Assembly: GCA_945949625.1 (NCBI GenBank)
Contig: CAMFFI010000041.1
Coordinates: 1 to 7,974, forward strand
Direction of reading: 5' to 3'
DNA length: 7,974 bases
Source: an uncultured bacterium
GTDB lineage: Bacteria > Bacillota > Clostridia > Oscillospirales > Acutalibacteraceae
Below are positions 1 to 5,657 of this stretch, one piece after another. A model generated the notes under the pieces. That model worked only from the letters and a program-made list of their open reading frames with translations, had not been told where the DNA came from and made no database searches. Position numbers and translations under genes: made by a program. How positions within the stretch are numbered: the stretch's first letter is position 1; the number at the start of each line of letters is the position of its first letter.

Positions 1-120
1 ATTGCTTGAAAGGAAGTCTATTATTCACTTTTACACAAACTTTTCGGCGGTCTCCTTCAGGCGGTTCAAGTCTGCGTTAAAATTTTATGTCGGAATTTTT
101 CCTTAACCTCTTTCCTAAAT
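1..120. other. Gene-poor left edge
   Basis: No complete gene is visible here. On the minus strand, 84 down to 31 reads as a short amphipathic peptide ending in a TAA stop (LKETAEKF near its C-terminus). An in-frame TAA at 87-85 lies just upstream and there is no convincing start codon. It could be a decayed C-terminal fragment of a coiled-coil protein, or chance. On the plus strand one frame stays open from base 2 to 106, but its translation is rich in F, S and R and has no recognisable motif. Confidence 0.3.
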
Positions 121-178
121 AAAAAAGTACCCTATCTGTTAGATAATATAATCCATTCAAACAGATTGAGTGCTTTTT
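121..178. terminator. Probable bidirectional intrinsic terminator after the nim-like gene
   Basis: The arms ATCTGTT (134-140) and AACAGAT (160-166) pair perfectly. The stem extends outward with mismatches through AGTAC (126-130) against GTGCT (170-174). The flanks are A6 at 121-126 and T5 at 174-178, so the hairpin is followed by a U-run whichever strand is transcribed. On the minus strand it lies just beyond the stop of the flavoprotein gene (199) and would end the yifB operon. The 19-nt loop and the mismatches make it weaker than the other terminators in this window. Confidence 0.6.
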
Positions 179-198
179 ATTGTATTTTTTGAAATATT

Positions 199-666
199 CT
201 AAACATACGCTTTTGCAGTAATGCTGTTGACTGTTATTTTTATAATGCTTACCGTATCGGTCTGCGTTTTACCAAATTCAAAGTCTTTTCCAGTCTGGTG
301 TTTCATAATAGTCTGCAACGCTTTTGCCTTTTCCGTATGAGAATCTACAATTTCCCCTGTTCCCTGTGCTATAAAGCTTTCGTACATATAGCTGTACTCA
401 CAGGCACATCTGCCGGTTACAAGCTTATGACTGCAATCTGCTTCAACACATACATTGGGGTATTTTTTTATGGCATTAATTTTTTTACCCTGTTTTGCAC
501 TGTGAATATAAAAAATAAATTTTTCGTTTTCGATTGAAAAGCCGAAATTTACGGGTACGATATACAAGCCATCATCGGTATTCACAGCCAAATGCAAAAC
601 CTTACATTTTTTTATAATGGTTATTATATCGTCCTTATTTGTAATTCCCCTGTCCTTTCTTCTCAT
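199..666 (-). CDS. Pyridoxamine 5'-phosphate oxidase family protein (NimA-like flavoprotein)
   Basis: This 155-residue protein has the compact split-barrel length and layout of the FMN-binding PNPOx-like family that includes NimA-type nitroimidazole reductases. Visible signatures are the N-terminal MRRKDR followed by an ITN(K/D) helix start, the strand VLHLAVNTDDGLYIVPVNFGF (about residues 23-43), the FYIHSAKQGKKI segment (52-63, expected near the flavin phosphate) and MKHQTG (121-126). Family members reduce nitro compounds or bind FMN or heme, but the natural substrate is usually unknown. The protein should be cytosolic, since no signal peptide or membrane segment is seen. The start is supported by an AGGAGG ribosome site at 671-677 that overlaps the stop codon of the upstream yifB-like gene, so the two are co-transcribed and probably translationally coupled. 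Family assignment is firm; substrate and any drug-resistance role are not shown by the sequence. Confidence 0.88.
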   Translation of the reverse strand: MRRKDRGITNKDDIITIIKKCKVLHLAVNTDDGLYIVPVNFGFSIENEKFIFYIHSAKQGKKINAIKKYPNVCVEADCSHKLVTGRCACEYSYMYESFIAQGTGEIVDSHTEKAKALQTIMKHQTGKDFEFGKTQTDTVSIIKITVNSITAKAYV

Positions 667-675
667 AAAAACCTC

Positions 676-2208
676 CTATGTACTGCCCCAGTACTTTCTG
701 TCAAGGCTTCTGTACTGCACAGCCTCGGCAACATGGTCGGCTTTAATTAAGGTACTGCCGTCCAAGTCGGCAATGGTTCTTGCCACCTTTAAAATTCTGT
801 CATAGGCTCTTGCGGAAAGTCCCATATTTTCAAAGGCTTTCTTCAGGAGCTTATTTGCGTCATCGGAAATTTCACACACCTTATGGAACATAGACGAATC
901 AATTCTTGCGTTACAGGTTATGTCCGTATCCCTAAAACGCAGCCGCTGAATTTCTCTTGCCTTATCCACACGCTTTTTTATTTGGGCAGAGCTTTCCTCA
1001 GGCTCAGCAGAGGATAAATCCTCATATTCAACGGGCGGAACCTCAATATGTATATCAAACCTGTCAAGTATAGGTCCGGACACTCTGTTAAGATACTTTG
1101 AAATCATTGATGGCGAGCAGGTGCATTTTCTTGTAGGATGATTGTAAAATCCGCAGGGACAGGGGTTCATCGCCGCTATAAGCATAAAAGAACAGGGATA
1201 ACGCAAGGTGCTTTTCACCCTTGAAATAGTTACAACTCCGTCCTCAATAGGCTGCCGCAAAGCCTCCATTGTATTTCTTGTAAATTCAGGCAGCTCATCA
1301 AGAAACAGAACACCGTTATGAGCAAGGGATATTTCTCCCGGTTTAGGAAAAGAACCGCCTCCCGTCATTCCCACAGCACTGATATTGTGATGAGGCGATC
1401 GAAATGGTCTTTTTGAAATTAACGGAGAGTCCTTTGGCAACACTCCTGCAATAGAATGTATTTTTGTAGTTTCAATTTGCTCCTGAAAGGTCATATCCGG
1501 CAGAATTGACGGCATTCTTTTTGCAAGCATACTTTTACCCGAGCCGGGAGGTCCTATTAAAAGCACGTTGTGGGAGCCTGCCGCTGCAATTTCCATTGCT
1601 CTTTTAGCCTCATACTGACCTCTTACCTGAGAAAAGTCCGGCATTGCAGAGTTTTCCTCAGGCTTGTTTTTATCTGCAACTGCAACAGGCAGATTAAAAT
1701 CGCTGTCAACAAAATACCGCACAAGCTGAAATATATCCTTTACGGGATAAACCTCTATCCCCTCCACAACAGCTCCTTCTTTGCCGTTGTCATATGGTAC
1801 AAAAAGCCTTTTAATTCCTGTTTCTCTTGCTTTTATAGTCATCGGTAATATACCGTTTACCGCTCTTAGTTCTCCTGCAAGGGAAAGCTCACCGATAAAA
1901 GCACAGTCCGAAACATCTGCGTTAAGCTGTCCCGTAGCTTTTAATACGGCGATTAAAATAGGTAAATCATAGATAGGTCCTTCCTTTCGAATATCAGCAG
2001 GAGCAAGATTTATTGTAATTCTTGACGCAGGAAAATTAAATCCGTTGTTCTTCATTGCACTTCTTACTCTGTCGCGGCTTTCTTTAACCGACGCGTCGGG
2101 AAGTCCCACAATATCAAACGCAGGCATTCCCATTGAAACCGACGCCTCAACCTCAACAGGATAGCTGTCAATTCCGTATAGTCCGAAGCTATTGCATTTT
2201 ACAACCAT
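676..2208 (-). CDS. yifB: YifB/ComM family Mg chelatase-like AAA+ ATPase
   Basis: About 510 residues from the ATG at 2208, the normal length for this family. The order is an N-terminal Lon-protease-like (ChlI) fold (about residues 10-165, with LPDASVKESRDRVRSA), then an AAA+ Mg-chelatase core with Walker A GPPGSGKS (219-226), KRPFRSPHH, Walker B VLFLDE (300-305), a CPCGF...CTC cysteine cluster (350-364) and a C-terminal Mg-chelatase helical domain (LSARAYDRILKVARTIADLDG). In the related ComM the protein is a hexameric helicase promoting branch migration during integration of transforming DNA; in Firmicutes the role is little studied. A TTG at 2226 would add six residues, but those codons contain the AAGGAAAG ribosome site serving the 2208 ATG, so the ATG is preferred. 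It is the first gene of an operon with the nim-like gene. Confidence 0.95.
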   Translation of the reverse strand: MVVKCNSFGLYGIDSYPVEVEASVSMGMPAFDIVGLPDASVKESRDRVRSAMKNNGFNFPASRITINLAPADIRKEGPIYDLPILIAVLKATGQLNADVSDCAFIGELSLAGELRAVNGILPMTIKARETGIKRLFVPYDNGKEGAVVEGIEVYPVKDIFQLVRYFVDSDFNLPVAVADKNKPEENSAMPDFSQVRGQYEAKRAMEIAAAGSHNVLLIGPPGSGKSMLAKRMPSILPDMTFQEQIETTKIHSIAGVLPKDSPLISKRPFRSPHHNISAVGMTGGGSFPKPGEISLAHNGVLFLDELPEFTRNTMEALRQPIEDGVVTISRVKSTLRYPCSFMLIAAMNPCPCGFYNHPTRKCTCSPSMISKYLNRVSGPILDRFDIHIEVPPVEYEDLSSAEPEESSAQIKKRVDKAREIQRLRFRDTDITCNARIDSSMFHKVCEISDDANKLLKKAFENMGLSARAYDRILKVARTIADLDGSTLIKADHVAEAVQYRSLDRKYWGST

Positions 2209-2279
2209 TTTCAACTTTCCTTTCAAATTAATTTGCTTTAAATTCCGTTTTTGGGCAATTTTCTTACTTTTGTATTATA

Positions 2280-2308
2280 AGTATAGCATAAAAGGAACAG
2301 GCTTACAA
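2280..2308 (-). promoter_or_regulatory. Promoter for the yifB-nim operon
   Basis: Reading the minus strand, a -35 TTGTAA (2308-2303) is followed by a 17-nt spacer and a -10 TATACT (2285-2280), with TGC directly upstream making an extended -10. The predicted transcript starts roughly 65 nt before the yifB ATG. An overlapping TATAAT (2279-2274) is an alternative -10 but has no matching -35 at proper spacing. Confidence 0.6.
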
Positions 2309-2314
2309 TACAAT

Positions 2315-2355
2315 TATGTGCAAAAAGCTGTCGCCTTTTGTAGATTTTGCATATA
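2315..2355. repeat. Inverted repeat between the divergent promoters
   Basis: TGCAAAA (2319-2325) and TTTTGCA (2345-2351) are perfect inverted arms, extended outward by TTAT/ATAT pairing that includes one G-T. The result is 11 paired positions around a 19-nt spacer. It sits between the yifB promoter and the sigma-factor promoter, where an operator could act on both. No T-run follows the stem, so it is not a terminator. Confidence 0.35.
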
Positions 2356-2402
2356 TTGTGTTATCGTTTATTATATTTTTTGCTAATCTTTTGGAATTTT
2401 TA

Positions 2403-2432
2403 TTGACACAACCCAACGTAGAATGGTATTAT
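2403..2432 (+). promoter_or_regulatory. Promoter for the sigma factor gene
   Basis: A consensus -35 TTGACA (2403-2408), an 18-nt spacer and -10 TATTAT (2427-2432) with an extended TGG at 2424-2426. Transcription would start near 2439, giving a leader of under 30 nt. That leader begins with a small GCAG/CTGC stem-loop (2439-2454) immediately before the ribosome site. This is a housekeeping sigma-A-type promoter. Confidence 0.75.
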
Positions 2433-2465
2433 ATTAATGCAGTATATTATCTGCGAGGTGGAGCT

Positions 2466-3044
2466 ATGTCTGAAAAGAATAAAGAAAGAAATTTACTTGA
2501 ACTTACAGATTCACAGCTTGCAGATTTGGTTAAACAGGGCAACGATAATGCCTTTGAAGAAATAACCCGCAGATATAAGGGATTGGTTTCAAAGCTTGCC
2601 TTTCAATACTGCACCGCAGAATATGACGTTTGCGATTTTACACAGGAGGGGTTGCTGGGACTTCTGTCCGCCTGCAAAACCTTTAACGGCGGAGACGGGT
2701 CTTCCTTTAAGAATTATGCCGCTCTGTGCATTAAACGAAGGTTTATTTCCATTATAAGAAAAAGCAAATCAAAAAGCGCTATTCCCAACGAAAATATAAT
2801 TTCTCTTGATGATGTTGAGCTTTGCGACAAAAGCCTTGCAAATCCCGAGGAGCTTGTTGTTTCAAAGGAACGGCTTGAAAATCTTTTAATACAAATGAAA
2901 AGCAACCTTTCGCAAAAGGAAATCAGCGTTGTTTACTTTTATTTACAGGGATTGTCATATAACGAGATTGCAGAAAAAACGGGACTGAGCAAAAAATCCG
3001 TGGATAACACCCTGCAAAGAATTAAAAAGAAATTACAGACCTGA
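2466..3044 (+). CDS. SigH-like RNA polymerase sigma-70 family factor
   Basis: 192 residues. Region 2 spans about residues 15-100 and contains the core-binding DFTQEGLLGLLSA motif (58-70). SSFKNYAALCIKRRFISIIRK (79-99) closely follows the SigH pattern SFKAFAELCITRQ from Bacillus. A linker with NPEELV (126-131) precedes region 4, whose helix-turn-helix is YNEIAEKTGLSKKSVDNTLQRIKKKL (about 165-190). Length, linker and the VDNTLQR recognition helix all resemble the stationary-phase/sporulation factor SigH rather than ECF factors. The ATG at 2466 is chosen because GAGGTGG (2455-2461) lies just before it; an in-frame extension to 2316 would run through the promoter. In Bacillus SigH controls early sporulation and competence genes; here the regulon is unknown. 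The gene diverges from yifB, whose relative ComM acts in transformation, but that link is only suggestive. Confidence 0.88.
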   Translation: MSEKNKERNLLELTDSQLADLVKQGNDNAFEEITRRYKGLVSKLAFQYCTAEYDVCDFTQEGLLGLLSACKTFNGGDGSSFKNYAALCIKRRFISIIRKSKSKSAIPNENIISLDDVELCDKSLANPEELVVSKERLENLLIQMKSNLSQKEISVVYFYLQGLSYNEIAEKTGLSKKSVDNTLQRIKKKLQT

Positions 3045-3056
3045 TGTCTGTTTTAT
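3035..3056 (+). terminator. Weak terminator-like hairpin across the sigma gene stop
   Basis: ACAGAC (3035-3040) and GTCTGT (3046-3051) form a six-pair stem around a CTGAT loop, followed by TTTTAT. The TGA stop (3042-3044) sits inside the loop. With only three G-C pairs and a short T-run it may attenuate rather than end transcription before the zinc-ribbon gene. Confidence 0.4.
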
Positions 3057-3057
3057 A

Positions 3058-3098
3058 TGTCCTGAAAAGTTAAGGCGGTGCAAATCCGTCACGGGACA
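3058..3098 (+). ncRNA. T-arm-like structured element upstream of the zinc-ribbon gene
   Basis: An outer seven-pair helix TGTCCTG (3058-3064) / CGGGACA (3092-3098) encloses an inner five-pair helix GGCGG (3074-3078) / CCGTC (3086-3090). The inner helix is capped by the 7-nt loop TGCAAAT, with a 9-nt bulge on the 5' side and one base on the 3' side. A 5-bp stem with a 7-base TNCAAAT loop stacked beside a 7-bp stem is the geometry of a tRNA T-arm on its acceptor stem; the D and anticodon arms are absent. The core GGTGCAAATCC also matches the T-loop hairpin of cobalamin riboswitches, but no B12 box is present. It may be a leader element or part of the sigma gene's 3' end. The class is not recognised. 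Confidence 0.4.
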
Positions 3099-3131
3099 AA
3101 TTTATTTTATACCAAAGAGAGGTAAAAACCA

Positions 3132-3416
3132 ATGTACGAAGACAAGACACTCATTTGCAAAGAATGCGGAAAAGAATTTGTATTTACCGCAGGCGAACAG
3201 GAATTCTATGCAGAAAAAGGCTTTGTAAATGAGCCGCAGCGTTGCAAAGAATGCAGAATCGCAAGAAAAAACGCTGCAAAATCAAACCGTGAAATGTTCA
3301 CAACTACTTGTGCAGCATGCGGCGGCGAGGCAAAAATTCCTTTTAAACCAACCGAAGGTAAAGAATACTATTGCAGCGAATGCTTTGCAAAGAGAAAAGA
3401 AGCAGAAATGGCATAA
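3132..3416 (+). CDS. Small zinc-ribbon protein with CxxC-x17-CxxC domain
   Basis: A 94-residue basic protein with four CxxC knuckles. The first pair, C9/C12 and C38/C41, forms the zinc-ribbon (zf-trcl-like) module with the typical FVFTAGEQEFYAEKGFVNEPQRCKECR sequence. The second pair, C60/C63 and C81/C84, is separated by exactly 17 residues, matching the CxxC-x17-CxxC domain found in small proteins of bacterial genomes. Each pair should bind one zinc. The protein is probably cytosolic and may bind nucleic acid or another protein; no function is established for the family. It follows the sigma gene by 87 bp with a ribosome site AGAGAGG (3116-3122) and ends just before a strong terminator. It could be read through from the sigma promoter, since no separate promoter is evident. 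Confidence 0.85.
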   Translation: MYEDKTLICKECGKEFVFTAGEQEFYAEKGFVNEPQRCKECRIARKNAAKSNREMFTTTCAACGGEAKIPFKPTEGKEYYCSECFAKRKEAEMA

Positions 3417-3453
3417 GCTGATTAAATTTTATATTTATCTCAACATATGCAGC

Positions 3454-3484
3454 AAACGCTCCGATTTTTTCGGAGCGTTTTTTC
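3454..3484 (+). terminator. Strong intrinsic terminator after the zinc-ribbon gene
   Basis: A perfect 11-pair stem AAACGCTCCGA (3454-3464) / TCGGAGCGTTT (3470-3480) with a T5 loop, running directly into a seven-base T-run (3478-3484). It ends the sigma/zinc-ribbon transcription unit. Confidence 0.93.
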
Positions 3485-3613
3485 TGTATAGGAAACTGCT
3501 GCAAAGCAATCTGTCAAGATATGTTCTGCAATATAAATCTGTCTGTTAAAACTGCGTGCCAAGATACTCGACTTTTGTACTTTTTACAGTCATACTTAAC
3601 AACAATGCAAAAA

Positions 3614-3694
3614 CAAATGCAGAAAATCCAATAAATAACGTAAAATTTACAAATATATATTTGCAGGCAAATGTAGATTTTCAATAAATAATGT
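3614..3694 (+). repeat. Imperfect direct repeat overlapping the DUF1858-trmK-nif3 promoter
   Basis: Copy 1 (3614-3641) and copy 2 (3668-3694) both start CAAATG(C/T)AGA and end CAATAAATAA(C/T)GT, differing mainly in the middle. The copies start about 54 bp apart, close to five helical turns. Copy 2 runs into the extended -10 of the operon promoter. Between them lie the odd palindrome GTAAAATTTAC (3640-3650) and the inverted repeat ATTTGC-AG-GCAAAT (3659-3672). The rest of the 3485-3734 gap shows no gene. Confidence 0.6.
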
Positions 3695-3702
3695 GGTATT
3701 AT
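3674..3702 (+). promoter_or_regulatory. Promoter for the DUF1858-trmK-nif3 operon
   Basis: -10 TATTAT (3697-3702) carries the extended TGG (3694-3696), identical to the sigma-factor promoter. The -35 candidate TAGATT (3674-3679) at 17-nt spacing is poor, so recognition would rely on the extended -10. TATAAT at 3700-3705 overlaps as an alternative. Confidence 0.55.
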
Positions 3703-3734
3703 AATAATAAATCGAAAAACGGAGGTATTTTATA

Positions 3735-3929
3735 ATGGAAATCACAAAAAAATCTATAATCGGAGATATTCTTGACGCACATCCTGAAACAGCGGAGTAT
3801 TTCTTTGAAATTGGTATGCATTGTCTTGGCTGTCCTGCTTCAAGAGGCGAAACCGTTGAAGAGGCTTGTCAGGTTCACGGAACAGACGCAGACGCGCTTG
3901 TTGAAAAGCTTAACAAAGCAGTTGAATAA
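3735..3929 (+). CDS. DUF1858 domain redox peptide (hybrid-cluster-associated type)
   Basis: A 64-residue protein that is entirely one DUF1858 domain, the family of small proteins described as hybrid-cluster-protein-associated redox disulfide domains and related to the N-terminus of ScdA/RIC iron-sulfur repair proteins. Characteristic features are ITKKSIIGDILDAHPETAEYF (residues 3-23) followed by the redox pair C30-LG-C33 in GMHCLGCP, then a helical tail (VEEACQVHGTDADALVEKLNKA). A third cysteine lies at 45. The likely role is thiol/disulfide or metal-cluster chemistry in anaerobes, but no partner such as Hcp is present here. A strong GGAGG (3721-3725) precedes the ATG. The stop is three bases before trmK, making it the lead gene of that operon. 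Confidence 0.88.
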   Translation: MEITKKSIIGDILDAHPETAEYFFEIGMHCLGCPASRGETVEEACQVHGTDADALVEKLNKAVE

Positions 3930-3932
3930 TAA

Positions 3933-4586
3933 ATGGCTGAACCTTTTAAACTTGACTCAAGACTAAAGCTTTGCGCTTCCTTTGTGCGTGAAAATTCAAA
4001 GGTTGCCGACATTGGAACAGACCACGCATATTTGCCTGTATGGCTATGTAAAAAAGGTATTGCTACAAAGGCTCTTGCCTGTGATATCGGGCAGGAGCCT
4101 TTGCAAAACGGCATAAAGACAATTGAAAAATACAATGCGTCCCATATGGTTCATACACGGCTTTGCAACGGACTTTCCAAGGTTATGGAAAACGAAGCTG
4201 ACGATATTATAATTGCCGGAATGGGCGGAGAAACAATTGCCGAAATCATTGACGGCTGGCAGTATTCAAAAAATAATAACAAGCATTTTATCTTGCAGCC
4301 AATGACAAAGTCAAACGAGCTTATTGAATATTTATATTCTTCCGGCTATGAAATCATAAAGCAGGATTGCTGCAAAGAAAGAAAAATCTACACTGTAATG
4401 CTTGCGGCTTTTTCAGGCAAAAAAACACCTGTTACAAAAGAATTTACATACTTAGGTAAGCTTTCACCGAAAACAAATCCTATCCACAGAGAATTTCTTG
4501 AAATGGAAATAAGAAACCTTGAAAACAAAGCAAAAGGCGACTTAAAATACAAAAATGTTGTGGAAAATTTAAAAAAGGAATTGTGA
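3933..4586 (+). CDS. trmK: TrmK, tRNA (adenine(22)-N(1))-methyltransferase
   Basis: 217 residues with a class I SAM-dependent Rossmann fold. Motif I is VADIGTDHAYLP (24-35), then the ACDIGQEPL acidic-end segment (49-57), the family signature IIAGMGGETI (93-102) and LQPM (121-124) in the position of the catalytic motif. The C-terminal part (about 165-217) is a helical coiled-coil-like extension. TrmK methylates N1 of adenine 22 in the D-loop of class II tRNAs (Ser, Leu, Tyr) in Gram-positive bacteria. The ATG follows the DUF1858 stop by three bases and has no clear Shine-Dalgarno, suggesting translational coupling. The immediate downstream nif3 gene reproduces the conserved trmK-nif3 (yqfN-yqfO) order of Firmicutes, which strengthens the call. 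Confidence 0.94.
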   Translation: MAEPFKLDSRLKLCASFVRENSKVADIGTDHAYLPVWLCKKGIATKALACDIGQEPLQNGIKTIEKYNASHMVHTRLCNGLSKVMENEADDIIIAGMGGETIAEIIDGWQYSKNNNKHFILQPMTKSNELIEYLYSSGYEIIKQDCCKERKIYTVMLAAFSGKKTPVTKEFTYLGKLSPKTNPIHREFLEMEIRNLENKAKGDLKYKNVVENLKKEL

Positions 4587-4590
4587 TTTT

Positions 4591-5358
4591 ATGAAAACAA
4601 TTGCAGAAATTATGAATTTCACAGAAACCTTTGCCCCGCTTAATAGCGCAATGGATTTTGATAACTGCGGACTGCTTGTGGGCGACAGGAGCACACAGGT
4701 AAGCAAGATATTGGTGTGTCTTGATATTACACCGGAGGTTGTTAAGGAGGCTTTACAAAAACAGGCTCAGCTTGTAATAAGCCATCACCCTGTAATTTTC
4801 AACGGGCTGAAAAGCATTTCAAGCCAAAGCGTTCCGTATATGCTTATTCAGAACAGCCTTTCCGCACTTTGCCTGCATACAAACCTTGACTTGTCTGTGG
4901 ATTTTGGTGTGAATACCTGTCTTGCAGAGACTTTACAGCTTAAGGATACAGAATATTTTATGGATAAGGACAGAGAAATCTGTCTGGCAATAGGAAAAAC
5001 ATCCCATAGCTTTACTGAAAAGGCATTTGCAGAGCATACAAAAAAATGCCTTAACTGCCGCGGCTTGAGATTTACAACAACAGGAAATATTATCAATACC
5101 GTTGCAGTTTCATCAGGTTCCGGAGGCGGAGAGATTTATCTTGCAAAAGAAAAGGGCGCAGACCTGCTTGTTACCGGGGAAATCAAGCATAATCAAATTC
5201 TGGACGCAAACAAAATTGGAATTTCCATTGTTGACGCAGGACATTTTAAAACAGAAAACGTGGTTGTGGCTCCTCTTGCAAAAAGGCTTGCGAAAGAATT
5301 CCCCGATATTTGTTTTGAGGTTTCCGAAGTATGCAGTGATTTGATAAGCTATCTTTAA
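4591..5358 (+). CDS. Nif3-like dinuclear metal center protein, short form
   Basis: 255 residues with the two halves of the Nif3/YbgI fold. The N-terminal half has DNCGLLVGD (24-32), ISHHPVIFNGLKS with H65/H66, and HTNLD with D100. The C-terminal half has GSGGGEIYLAKEKGADLLVTGEIKH (176-200) and DAGHFKTE with H218 and E222. These match the residues that coordinate the two metals in hexameric YbgI structures. Family members are labelled GTP cyclohydrolase I type 2, but in vivo activity is uncertain. At 255 residues it lacks the central insert domain that lengthens Bacillus YqfO to about 370. It starts four bases after the trmK stop, with AAGGAA (4575-4580) inside the trmK end, and is the last gene before a terminator. 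Confidence 0.93.
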   Translation: MKTIAEIMNFTETFAPLNSAMDFDNCGLLVGDRSTQVSKILVCLDITPEVVKEALQKQAQLVISHHPVIFNGLKSISSQSVPYMLIQNSLSALCLHTNLDLSVDFGVNTCLAETLQLKDTEYFMDKDREICLAIGKTSHSFTEKAFAEHTKKCLNCRGLRFTTTGNIINTVAVSSGSGGGEIYLAKEKGADLLVTGEIKHNQILDANKIGISIVDAGHFKTENVVVAPLAKRLAKEFPDICFEVSEVCSDLISYL

Positions 5359-5380
5359 TTAAATTCTAATATTTATGTGG

Positions 5381-5413
5381 GTGCATAATGACAAATTATG
5401 CACTTTTTGTTTT
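5381..5413 (+). terminator. Intrinsic terminator after nif3
   Basis: Perfect nine-pair stem GTGCATAAT (5381-5389) / ATTATGCAC (5395-5403) with a GACAA loop, followed by TTTTTGTTTT. It closes the DUF1858-trmK-nif3 operon. Confidence 0.9.
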
Positions 5414-5562
5414 ATAAAAACTTTCTTGAAATATTAGGAAATAAAAACGTTTATATATGACTCTGTTTGCCGGGATAAGTACAGTCCGGCGGCTTGAATT
5501 GTTACAATTTTTCATTATTTTCAGAAATATTAACATTTTATATCAAAACTATGAAAAAAGAA
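5414..5562 (+). other. Non-coding gap with small hairpins between nif3 and trmB
   Basis: No ORF is supported here. A possible weak promoter (TTGAAA at 5426-5431, TTTATA at 5450-5455, 18-nt spacing) would start near 5462. It is followed by a hairpin GCCGG (5469-5473) / CCGGC (5486-5490) with a 12-nt loop, and then AATTGTTACAATT (5497-5509), a small palindrome running into T-rich sequence. A short untranslated RNA of about 50-60 nt could be encoded, but nothing here is recognised. The G+C-rich patch stands out in an otherwise very AT-rich gap. Confidence 0.25.
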
Positions 5563-5591
5563 TTGCAAAAAACGTAATAATTTGGTATAAT
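5563..5591 (+). promoter_or_regulatory. Promoter for trmB
   Basis: -35 TTGCAA (5563-5568), 17-nt spacer, -10 TATAAT (5586-5591) with extended TGG at 5583-5585. It gives a leader of about 60 nt before the trmB start. No terminator is seen until beyond the right edge, so it may also serve the lipoprotein and response regulator. Confidence 0.8.
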
Positions 5592-5657
5592 GATTCAGTA
5601 CAAAATTATTAGTAGTATTGTGCCATTTTCATATTAATTTGAATTGAGTGAAAAAAC

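Noticed and set aside
1570..1848. Plus-strand ORF of 92 residues opposite yifB
   Set aside because: It is the complement of the conserved ATPase core, with no ribosome site and a Cys/Phe-rich shadow composition.
2209..2226. TTG start giving a 516-residue YifB
   Set aside because: The six extra codons are the ribosome binding region of the ATG at 2208; family members begin MVVKCNSFGL-like.
2316..2465. N-terminal extension of the sigma factor by 50 residues
   Set aside because: The stretch contains the TTGACA/TATTAT promoter, and a good ribosome site sits right before the ATG at 2466; the added residues look hydrophobic and random.
3074..3090. Cobalamin riboswitch
   Set aside because: Only the GGTGCAAATCC T-loop hairpin matches; the B12 box and the remaining helices are absent, and the downstream gene is not a cobalamin gene.
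3058..3098. A tRNA gene
   Set aside because: Only acceptor-like and T-arm-like helices are present; just nine bases separate the first strand from the T-arm, leaving no D arm or anticodon arm.
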